Positions 8,585 to 17,324 of a stretch of DNA of 64,000 nucleotides are shown in pieces. A program made the position numbers and the translations under genes. The notes beneath the pieces are model-generated. The model was given only the letters and a program-made list of their open reading frames with translations. It did no database searches and was not told the DNA's origin. Numbering within the stretch: position 1 is the stretch's first letter; each line of letters starts with the position of its first letter. The stretch comes from Spirochaetaceae bacterium (GTDB taxonomy: Bacteria > Myxococcota_A > UBA9160 > UBA4427), in assembly GCA_020632655.1 (NCBI GenBank), contig JACKFD010000010.1:1-64000 (forward strand). Direction: 5' to 3'.

Positions 8585-9685
8585 ATGGATGATCTCTCCC
8601 CCTACCGACGCCCCCCGTTCTGCCCCCACGCCGACTGCGATTCCCGTTCGCAGTCGACTACTTGGCGCTTCATCAAGAAGGGGTACTACCTCCGCCGACG
8701 AAGACCCCATCGCGTCCAGAAGTACCAGTGTTCACGCTGCCGGCGTTACTTCAGCGCCGCCTCCTTCTCCACTCGCTACTGGCTCCGAAGACCCGAGCTC
8801 CTCGAGCCCGTCTTCCACCGTCTCGTCGCCTGCTCCGGATTCCGACAGATCGCCCGCGAGTATGGCGTCTCCCACTCCACCGTCCGGAGGATGAGCGACC
8901 GGCTCGGACGCCATTGCCTGCTCTTCCATGAGAGGCGACGACCGAAGTCGTGCCCGACCGAGCCCCTCGTCCTCGACGGACTCCGCTCCTTCGAGCACAG
9001 CCAGTACTGGCCGATGGACCTGAACCTCGTCGTCGGCGGCGAGAGTCTCTTCGTTTACGGATTCAACGACGCGGGGCTTCGACGGAGCGGCACGATGCGG
9101 CCCTATCAGGTCGTCAAGAGAGAGGCTCTGGAGCGGAGGTTCGGGAGGCCCGACCCGCAGGCGACGCGGAAGCGGGTGGAGGAGTTGCTGCGGCGGGTCG
9201 TGCCGCCGGGCGGGGCGGTTGTGCTTCGGAGCGACGAGCACCAGGCTTATCCACGCGCGATCGCACGGATCCGGGACCGTACGTTCGTCCACACGCGGAC
9301 GAGCTCGAAGCTGGCTCGGACGCTTGAGAATCCGCTCTTCCCCGTGAACCTGTCGGATCTGCTGATCCGGCACTCGAGTGCGAATCACAAGCGGGAGACG
9401 ATCGCGTTCTCGAAGCGGCGTCAGTCCGCGTTGTATCGGCTGGCGATCTGGACGGTGTGGCGGAACTACGTGAAGGATCGGTCGGAGAATCGGAGGCGGG
9501 GGACGCCGGCACAGGCGTTGGGGATCGCGACGCGGGCGCTTTCGGTGCGGGAGGTGTTGGGGCGGCGGCGCTTTCCGTGGCGGACGGGGACGGTCCGGGG
9601 TTGGCTGGCGTCGTGCTATTTCGGGCGGATCCGGACGCGAGCGATCGGGCGTTGCGTGGCGCACGACGCGAGGTATGCCATGTAG
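8585..9685 (+). CDS. IS1-like transposase, single ORF
   Basis: 366 residues. The N-terminal zinc ribbon has CPHADC near residue 13 and a second Cys pair C-SRC followed by RRYFS, the arrangement of IS1 InsA. A helix-turn-helix follows (GFRQIAREYGVSHSTVRRM, residues 80-100). The catalytic part shows Asp in VLDGLRS and Asp in RSDEHQAY, and a basic C-terminal segment with a candidate Glu in HKRETIAF. InsA and InsB functions are fused in one frame, with no programmed frameshift needed. The gene fills the element between its inverted repeats. Confidence 0.85.
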   Translation: MDDLSPYRRPPFCPHADCDSRSQSTTWRFIKKGYYLRRRRPHRVQKYQCSRCRRYFSAASFSTRYWLRRPELLEPVFHRLVACSGFRQIAREYGVSHSTVRRMSDRLGRHCLLFHERRRPKSCPTEPLVLDGLRSFEHSQYWPMDLNLVVGGESLFVYGFNDAGLRRSGTMRPYQVVKREALERRFGRPDPQATRKRVEELLRRVVPPGGAVVLRSDEHQAYPRAIARIRDRTFVHTRTSSKLARTLENPLFPVNLSDLLIRHSSANHKRETIAFSKRRQSALYRLAIWTVWRNYVKDRSENRRRGTPAQALGIATRALSVREVLGRRRFPWRTGTVRGWLASCYFGRIRTRAIGRCVAHDARYAM

Positions 9686-9732
9686 GCGGAGGTGATCGAA
9701 ATCTGGAAAGTGTCACTCGAAGTGCAGACCAG

Positions 9733-9758
9733 CAGGGGAAATCTTCGGTCCACGTCTC
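9733..9758. repeat. IS right terminal inverted repeat
   Basis: Reverse complement of the left end with one mismatch; followed directly by the second copy of the target duplication, GATCTCT at 9759-9765. Confidence 0.85.
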
Positions 9759-9804
9759 GATCTCTGAGCGAAGCCATCCGCCGTCGTTCGACGTGCGCAT
9801 GCGC

Positions 9805-9890
9805 GGTTCCGTCCGGAACGAATCCAGTCGTCTTCCGCCGGTGCGGGCTGCGATCGGCTCGATCCGAGAGCCGACGAAAGAGCGCGGGAT
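9805..9890. repeat. Structured intergenic repeat, copy 2
   Basis: Second copy of the repeat at 7430-7518. The inner hairpin is CGGCTC (9855-9860) / GAGCCG (9868-9873) with loop GATCCGA; relative to copy 1 one pair has changed on both sides. The outer closing stem seen in copy 1 is not kept. It lies downstream of the surE-like gene beyond the IS element, so before the insertion the two copies flanked surE closely. Confidence 0.55.
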
Positions 9891-9908
9891 CGGGCTCCGA
9901 TCGCCCGT

Positions 9909-10196
9909 TCAGTAGTCGAGCTTCCAGTAGAGCACGCCCACCACGACGGGACCGATCAGCGGTAGCCACGGATTCGGCTCCCGGCGGAACCAGCCCACGA
10001 TCGCGCAGACCGCCGCTGCGGCGAGCGCAGCGAAGCCGAGTCCGGAGAAGGCGAGCAGGAACACGATCGACGCGGTGCCGAACATCTCCTCGAGGCGACC
10101 GCTCCCCACGAGCACATAGCAGAGCGCCGCCGTCAGCTGCCCCGCGAGCGAGAGCGGGCCGAAGACATCCCTCGGCCCATCGTCTTCATCCGTCAT
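9909..10196 (-). CDS. Small membrane protein of unknown function
   Basis: 95 residues. After an acidic start (TDEDDG) come two or three hydrophobic segments (LTAALCYVLVG, ASIVFLLAFSGLGFAALAAAAVC, WLPLIGPVVVGVLYW) broken by WFRREPNPW, so both the amphipathic loop and the aromatic C-terminus fit an inner-membrane protein. The ATG overlaps the TGA of the preceding gene (ATGA at 10193-10196), which indicates translational coupling and perhaps a heteromeric membrane complex. No family recognised. Confidence 0.7.
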   Translation of the reverse strand: MTDEDDGPRDVFGPLSLAGQLTAALCYVLVGSGRLEEMFGTASIVFLLAFSGLGFAALAAAAVCAIVGWFRREPNPWLPLIGPVVVGVLYWKLDY

Positions 10197-10549
10197 GTCC
10201 GCCTCTCCCCCGAGAAGGTCTGTGCGAGCAGGACGAGGGCGGACGGAATCGTGCAGACGCCCAGAATCGCGCCAAGCCCCCGGTTCAGGAAGGTTCCGAG
10301 GCCCGCCAGGATCACCACGAACGCCAGGAGTATGCCGATCACGATAGGCGACGCCCCCACGGCCGGACGACGCAAACCGATCGCGACGAATCCTGCCAGG
10401 GCGACCCCGAGCATCCCGGCGAGGCTCGTGTTCGCCACGGCGGGCACCTCCGCGGCGGCAGCGAAGAGCGCGACCAGCCCCAGTGCGAGCAGCAGGGCGA
10501 GCCCCCCGAGCATGTACCCGATCCGTCGAGCTTCCCTCGTCCGCCCCAT
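10193..10549 (-). CDS. Small multi-span membrane protein
   Basis: 118 residues with a basic N-terminus (MGRTREARR) and about four hydrophobic segments, including IGYMLGGLALLLALGLVAL and IVIGILLAFVVILAGLGTFL. The ATG at 10547-10549 was preferred over the longer frame because AGGGAGG lies 9 bp upstream. It overlaps the following small membrane gene by 4 bp, so the two form a pair. Function unknown. Confidence 0.7.
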   Translation of the reverse strand: MGRTREARRIGYMLGGLALLLALGLVALFAAAAEVPAVANTSLAGMLGVALAGFVAIGLRRPAVGASPIVIGILLAFVVILAGLGTFLNRGLGAILGVCTIPSALVLLAQTFSGERRT

Positions 10550-10612
10550 ACCCGGAGCCCTCCCTTGGACCCGGCGCGACACGACGGTGCCGGGGCCGCC
10601 GCACACGCCGCA

Positions 10613-11680
10613 CTACGCGAAATGCGGCAGCACGTCCTCCACCAGCCGATTCAGCGACTCCTCCCAGGCGCCCTGCTCCGTGCTGAAGTCGTAGGTCATG
10701 ACGAGCAGGCCTCCGAATCCGCCCGTGTCGTGCTGGAGCTGTCCGAGCTTGTCGATCACGGTCGAGGTCGAGCCGACGAACCAGCTCTTCTCGACCAGGT
10801 AGTCGACGGTCACCTCCGAGTCCGCGTCGGCCGGGTCGACCTTGAAGTGGTCGACGAAGCCGTTGCCCAGGTAGAAAGGCAGCAGGTACTCCCGCCAGCA
10901 TCGGCCCATCGCCCCCTCCCGGACCTGCTTGCGTGCCTTCTCGTCCGTGTCGGCGATGTAGATCTCGCGGACCAGGCGCCAGTCCTTTCGGTTCGGCGTG
11001 CGGCCCGAGCGCGCCGCGCCCGCCTCGATCGACGCCCAATGCGAGGCGGTGTGCTTCGGGTTGAGCGAGATGCTGAGGGGCAGGAAGCCGCGCTCGCCGG
11101 CGAGCTTGAGCGTCTCGGAGTTCGGGCTCAGGCCGGCGATGCCGATCGGCGGATGCGGCTTCTGGTAGGGACGCAGGTGGTATTTCAGGAAGTCGAAGTC
11201 CGTCTCGACCGCGCCCATCTTCCAATGCTCGGTCTGCATCGCGCGCGGTCCGTCGTGCCAGAGCTGGAGCATCACGTCGAGCGCTTCGAGCGTCATGCGG
11301 CGGTTCTCGCCGTGCTCCGCGTCGACACCGAAGAGCTGCAGGTCGCTGCCCAGAGCACTGATGCCGACGCCGAGCATGTACCGGCCCTGCGCCATGTGAT
11401 CGAGGTAGGCGACGCGATGCGCCAGCTCGACGGGGTTGTGATAGGGCAGCAGATGGGCGCCGGGGCAGAGCTTCATCCTCTCGGTGCGCATCAAGGCCTG
11501 GGCGATCAGCAGGTCCGGCGCGGGACAGGGCTCCCAGGGCGCCGTGTAGTGCTCGCCGATCCAGGCCTCCTCGAAGCCGAGTCGATCGAGCAGCGCGAGA
11601 TGATCGAGATCCCAGCGTAGGCCCTCCGCGATTCCCCGCTCCGGCGGGTGGGAGGGCATCATGAAGGCACCGAGATGCAT
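10613..11680 (-). CDS. LLM-class flavin-dependent oxidoreductase (luciferase-like)
   Basis: 355 residues of the bacterial-luciferase-like TIM-barrel family. Family features are FEEAWIGEHYTAPWEPCPAP near residues 36-55, the HNPVELAHRVAYLDHMAQGR helix near 81-100, GVGISALGSD, and the C-terminal GFGGLLVMTYDF. These FMN enzymes oxidise ketones, alkanes, terpenoids or sulfonates, or use F420 in actinobacteria; which applies here is not visible. GAGGAAG precedes the ATG. The type-B carboxylesterase upstream, about 50 bp away on the same strand, suggests joint catabolism of an ester made by or fed to the monooxygenase. Confidence 0.88.
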   Translation of the reverse strand: MHLGAFMMPSHPPERGIAEGLRWDLDHLALLDRLGFEEAWIGEHYTAPWEPCPAPDLLIAQALMRTERMKLCPGAHLLPYHNPVELAHRVAYLDHMAQGRYMLGVGISALGSDLQLFGVDAEHGENRRMTLEALDVMLQLWHDGPRAMQTEHWKMGAVETDFDFLKYHLRPYQKPHPPIGIAGLSPNSETLKLAGERGFLPLSISLNPKHTASHWASIEAGAARSGRTPNRKDWRLVREIYIADTDEKARKQVREGAMGRCWREYLLPFYLGNGFVDHFKVDPADADSEVTVDYLVEKSWFVGSTSTVIDKLGQLQHDTGGFGGLLVMTYDFSTEQGAWEESLNRLVEDVLPHFA

Positions 11681-11730
11681 GGCGCTTCCTCTCCGTTGAA
11701 ACTTCCCGGACGGTCGCCCTCGGCCCGACG

Positions 11731-13242
11731 CTAGGCCTCGCCCTCGAGGCGCGCGAGAGCCCAGGCCCGACGCTTCTCGCCATCCGGATCCCGGACCGTC
11801 CGACAGATCCGATCGATCAGCATCGTCTGCCGACCCTCCGGCTCGTAGGCCGGCCACTCCCCCACCGCCGCGCACGCAGGGCTCCCCGTTCGTGCGAACG
11901 CGACCCACGCGGCACGCATGGCCCGCGAGACGGCGAGCGCGTCGTCGCCGGCTCCGGCGAACGCCGGCACCCGATCGACGGCTCCGAGGGCGAAGGGAAT
12001 ATCGAGGGCATGACAGGCCCCGAGACGCCCGTCCCGCATCGGCGAGGTCCAGTCGAAGCGGTACATGAACGTCGCGGACTGATGACGGGACTGCTGCGCC
12101 GCGAGTCGCGCCGCCGGCACGAAGAGATTCGCGTCGGTCACGGCGGCGAAGTAGCGGTTCTCGTCGGCGAGCTCGGGGCCCTCGTAGAAGCGCATCAGCT
12201 CCTTTGCCGCCGCGATCGCCCGATCGCGCGGCCCCGGCAAGCCCGGTGCGAGCGCGGCAGGGATGTGCTCCATCGGCACCTGCGGAAAGAGGTCGCTCAG
12301 GTGGTAGAGCTGCATCTCGTGCGCGGTCGTCCCGATGATCAGCTCGACGTCGCGGGCGCATCCCCGGGCGATCGCGTCGAGCGGGCGCTCGGGCAGGAGC
12401 TCGCCGTCGACGACGGGCGCGAAGAACATCCCGATCCGACGCGGGCCGGGCTCCTGGCAGAGGACCTGGGCCTTCAGGATCTCCTCGGGCGCGAGCCGGC
12501 GGAGCCCGTCGAGGTCGAGTCCCGGGTCGCCCGCCGCCTTGCAGAAGATCCCGACCCGCAGGTCGGCCTCCTCGCGCGAGAGCATGCCGTCGGGGGCTGC
12601 GCTCTGGACGATGGCGCGACGGAAGAGGCCGCGCGCGCCCGGCGTCGCGAGGAGTGCGACGATGCTGCCGGCGCCGGCCGATTCGCCGAAGACCGTGACG
12701 TTCCCGGGGTCGCCGCCGAAGGCCGCGATCTCGTCGCGCACGAAGCGCAGCGCGGCCATCTGGTCCTGGAGGCCGACGTTCGGGCTTCCCACCCCGAGGA
12801 AGCCGAGCGCGCCTACGCGATAGTTGAGCGTCACGACGACGATGTCGCCCTCGCGCGCGAGGCGACTCGGATCGTAGACGGGACCCGCCGCCGTCCCGCT
12901 CGCGAAGGCGCCGCCGTGCAGCCAGACCATCACGGGCCGCAGGCCTTGCGAAGGCTCTGCGTCGGGTGCAAAGACGTTCAGGTGCAGACAGTCTTCGCTC
13001 TGTGGATGCGCAACGAGCAGGCCGAGCTCGAGGGAGAGATCGTCGATCCGCTGGATCGGCGCCGGACCGAAGCGGTCCGCCTCGCGAAGACCCGACCAGG
13101 GAAGCGGCGGCGCGGGCGGGGCGAACCGAAGCGGGCCGACCGGAGGCGCCGCAAAGGGGATGCCGAGAAAGCGACGCGTGCCGCCGCTCGCGCGACCCCG
13201 CAGCCGCCCCAGGCCGATCTCGACGCACGGGGCCTCGGTCAC
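11731..13242 (-). CDS. Type-B carboxylesterase
   Basis: 503 residues, the family length. Both signatures are present: EDCLHLNVFAP (83-93) and the nucleophile elbow FGESAGAGS (185-193, Ser188); the oxyanion segment WLHGGAF is at 107-113. No signal peptide, so it is probably cytoplasmic. The GTG start at 13240-13242 has GGGAGGG upstream. It precedes the LLM monooxygenase on the same strand and is likely co-transcribed with it. Confidence 0.9.
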   Translation of the reverse strand: MTEAPCVEIGLGRLRGRASGGTRRFLGIPFAAPPVGPLRFAPPAPPLPWSGLREADRFGPAPIQRIDDLSLELGLLVAHPQSEDCLHLNVFAPDAEPSQGLRPVMVWLHGGAFASGTAAGPVYDPSRLAREGDIVVVTLNYRVGALGFLGVGSPNVGLQDQMAALRFVRDEIAAFGGDPGNVTVFGESAGAGSIVALLATPGARGLFRRAIVQSAAPDGMLSREEADLRVGIFCKAAGDPGLDLDGLRRLAPEEILKAQVLCQEPGPRRIGMFFAPVVDGELLPERPLDAIARGCARDVELIIGTTAHEMQLYHLSDLFPQVPMEHIPAALAPGLPGPRDRAIAAAKELMRFYEGPELADENRYFAAVTDANLFVPAARLAAQQSRHQSATFMYRFDWTSPMRDGRLGACHALDIPFALGAVDRVPAFAGAGDDALAVSRAMRAAWVAFARTGSPACAAVGEWPAYEPEGRQTMLIDRICRTVRDPDGEKRRAWALARLEGEA

Positions 13243-13275
13243 GAGAGCCCTCCCCTCGCCAGCGGGTCGACTCGC

Positions 13276-13542
13276 TCAGCCCTTCGGCTCGCCCTCTTCC
13301 GCCGCGAGCCGCTCCTCGATCGGCGTCCAATGGAAGAGCCCGTAGATCATCGTCTGCACGAAGTGATGACCCATCGACCCGCCGGCGCGCTCGAAGACCG
13401 ACCGCTTGACGAGGAACTCGACGAGATGCGCGACGAAGAGCAATCCGAATACGACCCGCCCGGCCGTCGCGATCCAGCCGCTTCCGATCACCATGGCGAC
13501 GACGGAGCCGATCCAGAAGATCCAGACGCATTGTTTCTGCAT
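13276..13542 (-). CDS. Small membrane protein, DUF1145/YhhL-like
   Basis: 88 residues with two hydrophobic segments (CVWIFWIGSVVAMVIGSGWI and VVFGLLFVAHLVEFLV) and a C-terminal HHFVQTMIYGLFHWTP block. The order of segments and the GLFHW ending resemble DUF1145 inner-membrane proteins. It is upstream of and on the same strand as the carboxylesterase, 33 bp away. Role unknown. Confidence 0.6.
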   Translation of the reverse strand: MQKQCVWIFWIGSVVAMVIGSGWIATAGRVVFGLLFVAHLVEFLVKRSVFERAGGSMGHHFVQTMIYGLFHWTPIEERLAAEEGEPKG

Positions 13543-13673
13543 GCCCAGTCGTTAGCGCGTCTCGGGGCGCGATGCCCTCCTGTGAGGAGGAGGAATCGCC
13601 CCCTTCCCCGTCGCCGCGCGGCTCGGAATCCGGCCTGCGCTAGCGTCCGTCGAGCTGTTCGGGAGGCCATGCC

Positions 13674-15107
13674 ATGCCGACGACGAGCCCGAGTCCGAGC
13701 GCACGGGAGATCCGTGCGACGCTCGACCATCCCGTGATCGATGCCGACGGACACTACGTCGAGTACGGGCCTGCGATGGCGGGCTTCCTCGCCGAGGAGG
13801 GCCTCGGCGATCCGATCGCACTCTACGGCGACGCGGCCTGCGGCACCGGCACCCTCGGCATCGAAGGGATCCCCGCCGCCGAGCGCGGAAGGGGTAGGAC
13901 GGTGCGCGGACCCTGGTGGGCCCTTCCGGCCGAGAACACGCGCGACTTCGCCACGGCGCTCCTGCCGGACCTGCTCTACGAACGGCTCGACGAGATCGGC
14001 ATCGACTTCGCCGTGCTCTACCCGAGTGCAGGACTCATCTTCCCGCACGTGCGGACGCAAAGCAGCCGGGTCGGTGCGTGCCGCGCGCTGAACCGTTACG
14101 GCGCGGAGATGTTCGGTGCACACGCGGATCGCATGACGCCCGCGGCCGTGATCCCGCTCCACACGCCCGAGGAGGGCATCGAAGCCCTCGAACATGCCGT
14201 GCTCGAGCTGGGGTTCAAGACGGCGATGATCCCGAGCTTCGTCGAGCGTCCCGTACCCGCCGGATCCCGCGTACCCTACGACGTCTGGTTCGACACCTAC
14301 GGGCTGGACAGCGCCTACGACTACGACCCCTTCTGGCGGCGCGCGGTCGAGCTCGGGGTCGCCCTCGCCTCGCACTCGGGCACGATGGGCATCGGCTTCC
14401 GCCGCTCACCGTCGAGCTACGTCCACAACCACATCGGCCACTTCGGCGCCGCCGGCGAGGCCCTCGCCAAGTCCCTCGTGCTGGGCGGGGTGACGCGTCG
14501 CGTGCCGGGGCTGCGCATCGCCTTCCTCGAGGGCGGCGTGCACTGGGCCGTCGGCCTGCTCGCCGACCTGATCGGACATTGGGAGAAGCGCAACATCGAC
14601 GTCGTGCGACGCTACGACCCCGCCCGGATCGACACGGCCGAATTGACCCGGCTCTTCGAGAAGTACGGAAGTCGACTGCTCGCCCGAGGCGACGGGGAGC
14701 GCGGCGTGGCCGCCAGCTCCTTCGCCTCCGCCGGCCCCTTCGACGACTACGAGCACGTCGCCGTGACGACCGCCGACGAGCTGGCGGATCGCTTCCTGCC
14801 CAACTTCGCCTTCGGTTGCGAGGCGGACGACCCCATGACGGCGACGGCCTTCGACACGTCGCGCACGCCGCTGGCGCGGCCGGTTCGGGCCCTCTTCAGC
14901 TCGGACATCGGCCACTGGGACGTGCCCGACATGCTCGACGTGCTCGGCGAGGCCTGGGAGAACGTCGAGCACGGTTGGCTCGATCGCGGCTCCTTCCGTG
15001 ACTTCGTCTTCGCGAACGTCGCTCGCTTCTACACCGAAGCCCGCCCCGACTTCTTCGCAGGCACCGTCGTCGAGGACGCCGTCGCGCGACTGCGCTCGGA
15101 AGACTGA
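13674..15107 (+). CDS. Metal-dependent amidohydrolase (PF04909-like)
   Basis: 477 residues. The N-terminus has VIDADGHYVEYGP (residues 22-34), the position of the first metal ligands in TIM-barrel hydrolases and decarboxylases of the amidohydrolase-2 group. Further conserved blocks are VLYPSAGL, ALASHSGTMGIG and the C-terminal LFSSDIGHWDVPDML, the last including the Asp that ends the metal site in this family. Such proteins are abundant next to steroid and aromatic degradation genes. The second of two overlapping ATGs was used because the first is out of frame. Substrate unknown. Confidence 0.85.
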   Translation: MPTTSPSPSAREIRATLDHPVIDADGHYVEYGPAMAGFLAEEGLGDPIALYGDAACGTGTLGIEGIPAAERGRGRTVRGPWWALPAENTRDFATALLPDLLYERLDEIGIDFAVLYPSAGLIFPHVRTQSSRVGACRALNRYGAEMFGAHADRMTPAAVIPLHTPEEGIEALEHAVLELGFKTAMIPSFVERPVPAGSRVPYDVWFDTYGLDSAYDYDPFWRRAVELGVALASHSGTMGIGFRRSPSSYVHNHIGHFGAAGEALAKSLVLGGVTRRVPGLRIAFLEGGVHWAVGLLADLIGHWEKRNIDVVRRYDPARIDTAELTRLFEKYGSRLLARGDGERGVAASSFASAGPFDDYEHVAVTTADELADRFLPNFAFGCEADDPMTATAFDTSRTPLARPVRALFSSDIGHWDVPDMLDVLGEAWENVEHGWLDRGSFRDFVFANVARFYTEARPDFFAGTVVEDAVARLRSED

Positions 15108-15439
15108 CGCGACGGCGACGGGCTCCGGTCCTGGCGGCTGCGGCGGAATCGATCCGCCCGTCCGGAGCCCGGGGCCTTCCGACCGGTGGCGAACACCCTG
15201 GACGCGGGCCTCTCGGAGGCGACCCGCCTCCACCGGTCCTCCGTCCCCGAACGAGGTCTCCCGGCACTCGAAGACGAGCTCGCCGCGCTCGTTCGTCGGC
15301 CTCCGCATGGCCGTCAGGCCCCCATCGCCTCGGCCTCCGGGCCCGTGCGGCGACGTCCATGCCCCCCGGACCCATCGCTCCGTGGACCACGAACGCCGCC
15401 TCTCGGACGGGTGCCGCCCGGCCGGGTCCATCCACCCGG
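15108..15439. other. Gap between convergent genes with terminator-like hairpin
   Basis: 332 bp separating two convergent 3' ends. The only clear structure is the hairpin at 15120-15170. The remainder shows no gene that I can support; short open frames exist on both strands but look like G+C artefacts. Confidence 0.5.
15120..15170 (+). terminator. Long hairpin downstream of amidohydrolase
   Basis: Perfect 9-bp arms GGGCTCCGG (15120-15128) and CCGGAGCCC (15162-15170) enclose a second G+C-rich stem region. There is no U-tract, so it would be an atypical or Rho-assisted terminator. Confidence 0.4.
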
Positions 15440-16663
15440 TCAGTAGTGGATGCCCACCTTCGCCGCCTGCTCCTTGACCGCACCGATCACCTTGTCGTCG
15501 AAGCCGTCGGCCGCGCCTTCGGCCTTGCGATGCTCGCGCTCGGCGACGAGATAGGCATCGCGCTCCTTCACGAGCTCGGAAATGCGCGCCTGGATCGACT
15601 TGCGCCGCTCGGCGCGCTCGGCGATCACGCCCTCCTGCTCGCTGCGTGCCAGACCGCGCAGCTCCTCGGGTAGCTCCGCCTCCGCGATCCGGTCGAGGTC
15701 CGCTTCGCCGCGCTCGATCGCATCGACCAGATCGCTGCGGCCCGAGTTGAGCTTTCCTCCGGCCTTCGCCAGGTAGGAGAGTCGCGAGGCCGCGGCCGGC
15801 GCGGGGGCCTCGAGGGAGCGTGCGACCTTGTCCTTCAGCTCGGTGCGATCCGCCTCGGCGCCCCAGGTGAGCGCCGTCCCCGCGAGCTCCGTGTTGAGCG
15901 CGGCGAGCTCGCCGTCGACGGGCGTCGTCATCGCGACCATCGCACCATCCTGCGCGATCGCCGCGTACTCGCCCTGCGCGAGCCCGGCGATCCGCTTCCA
16001 GACGGATGCCGTGTTCACGTCCTGCCCGCATTGGATCGCGTTGACCACGATCCCGCGCTTCGCGGCGAGGGCCACGGTCTCGGTGTAGGGCACGTCCTGC
16101 TCGTAGTCCATGTGCGGCGGCGCATCCCCGACCAGGAAGACGACGCGATAGACGCCCGCATCCGTCGTCCACGCCATCTGGTTCAAGGCCTCGTGAAGCG
16201 CCTGGTTGACGGACTCGGGCCCGTCCCCACCGCCGCCCGCCGAGAAGCGCATGAGCTCGGCATACATCGCGTCGAGGTCCGGGCTGAGGTCGAAGCGACG
16301 GGTCACGTAGTCGTCGCCGCGATCCCGGTAGGCGACGAGGCCGATCCGGATCTCCGGCTGACTCCGCGCATTCGCCATCTCGCTCGCGAGCGTCCAGATC
16401 TTCTGCTTCGCGCCTTCGATCAGGCCGGACATCGAGCCCGTCGTGTCGAGCACGAATACGGCCTCGATCCTCGGCCGCTTCGCCTCGATCGGGGGTACGA
16501 AGCGGACCGGGTCCGTAGCGGCGGAGTCGCCCACCGACTGCGACCACGACCTCGCGTGCGCAACGACCGCGGTCGCGAGCGCAAGCAGCATGAGCAGGCC
16601 GAGCTTCGCCGCCCCTGGACGGGTGAGGGCTCCTCGGATTCGTCGGAAGGTCTCTTCGGTCAT
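15440..16663 (-). CDS. VWA-domain protein, exported
   Basis: 407 residues. A single hydrophobic segment near residues 19-36 (KLGLLMLLALATAVVAHA) is a signal peptide or anchor. The von Willebrand A domain follows with the MIDAS motif DTTGSMSG (near 73-80), which is DxTxS rather than DxSxS, and a second metal-site residue in AYRDRGDD. The C-terminal 130 residues are charged and coiled-coil-like (EERRKSIQARISELVKERD type). Start chosen at the ATG preceded by AAGGAG. It is the last gene of the PspA-like/membrane-protein set and probably acts on the periplasmic side. Confidence 0.85.
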   Translation of the reverse strand: MTEETFRRIRGALTRPGAAKLGLLMLLALATAVVAHARSWSQSVGDSAATDPVRFVPPIEAKRPRIEAVFVLDTTGSMSGLIEGAKQKIWTLASEMANARSQPEIRIGLVAYRDRGDDYVTRRFDLSPDLDAMYAELMRFSAGGGGDGPESVNQALHEALNQMAWTTDAGVYRVVFLVGDAPPHMDYEQDVPYTETVALAAKRGIVVNAIQCGQDVNTASVWKRIAGLAQGEYAAIAQDGAMVAMTTPVDGELAALNTELAGTALTWGAEADRTELKDKVARSLEAPAPAAASRLSYLAKAGGKLNSGRSDLVDAIERGEADLDRIAEAELPEELRGLARSEQEGVIAERAERRKSIQARISELVKERDAYLVAEREHRKAEGAADGFDDKVIGAVKEQAAKVGIHY

Positions 16664-16745
16664 GTCGAACTCCTTGTCGTGAACCCCGGGTCGAGAGGCT
16701 CTCGATCTCGAGGTGGGCTGGGTGGGCGGACACACCGGCTGGACT

Positions 16746-17324
16746 TCAGCCGAGCAGGTCCTCCTGGAGCAGGGATCGCGCGCGGCGCAGGGCCGCCTCG
16801 AAGGGATCGGAGTCGATCGGCGGAGCGCTCCGCGCTTCGCGGGTCGCTGGACCGCCGATCAGACAGAACGCGCTCTGGACGAGGAAGAAGCTCCAGACGC
16901 CCATCGCGATCGGGAAGAAGGAGCCCTGACCCGCCCGGGCACCGAGCCAGAGGCCGGCGCCGAGCAACCCGATCTCGATCGCGAAGGCGCGGGCAAAGTG
17001 GACCTGCGGCCGCCGATCGCGACGCAGCCACGTCGATCGCAGGACCCCCATCAAGCCCGCGCAGAGGAAGGCCACCTCGGCCGGCGAGCCACCGAAGAGC
17101 CAGAGTGCGACCGCGGGGAGTGCGAGACCGAGCGCGGCGCCGAGCCCGATGGTCGGCCGAGGCGCGAGACCGAAGACGTACGCCGCCGAGGCGACGAGCG
17201 CATAGAGCGAGAGCGCGCTCGAGTGACCGACCCGGGGACCCGCGACGGCGAGGAAGATCGGTGCAGCGACTCCTGCCGCCGCAGCGAACGCGAGACTTCC
17301 GGAGAACGTCGTCGAATACTTCAT
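16746..17324 (-). CDS. Membrane protein of the PspA-like operon
   Basis: 192 residues with five or six hydrophobic segments (SLAFAAAAGVAAPIFLAVAG to GVWSFFLVQSAFCLIGG) and a charged C-terminal tail (residues 168-192) facing the cytoplasm. Its ATG overlaps the stop of the PspA-like gene by 4 bp (ATGA), so it is translationally coupled to it; the VWA gene follows after about 80 bp. It is not recognisable as PspB or PspC. It may recruit the PspA-like coiled coil to the membrane. Confidence 0.75.
   Translation of the reverse strand: MKYSTTFSGSLAFAAAAGVAAPIFLAVAGPRVGHSSALSLYALVASAAYVFGLAPRPTIGLGAALGLALPAVALWLFGGSPAEVAFLCAGLMGVLRSTWLRRDRRPQVHFARAFAIEIGLLGAGLWLGARAGQGSFFPIAMGVWSFFLVQSAFCLIGGPATREARSAPPIDSDPFEAALRRARSLLQEDLLG

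Larger units (their letters stand above)
8533..9758 (+). mobile_element. IS1-like insertion sequence, complete
   Basis: A 1.2-kb element bounded by 26-bp terminal inverted repeats that differ at one position: left end 8533-8558 begins GAGACGTGGCCCGAAG, and right end 9733-9758 reads inward as GAGACGTGGACCGAAG. The flanks repeat as GATCTCT (8526-8532 and 9759-9765). If the ends are set one base inward, a 9-bp duplication CGATCTCTG (8525-8533 / 9758-9766) results, the size usual for the IS1 family. One transposase gene fills it. Matched ends and an intact duplication indicate a recent, probably still movable copy. Confidence 0.85.

Noticed and set aside
15186..15446. Short plus-strand frame in the gap before the VWA gene
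   Set aside because: Composition is Arg/Pro-rich without a ribosome site or homologous motif; treated as non-coding.
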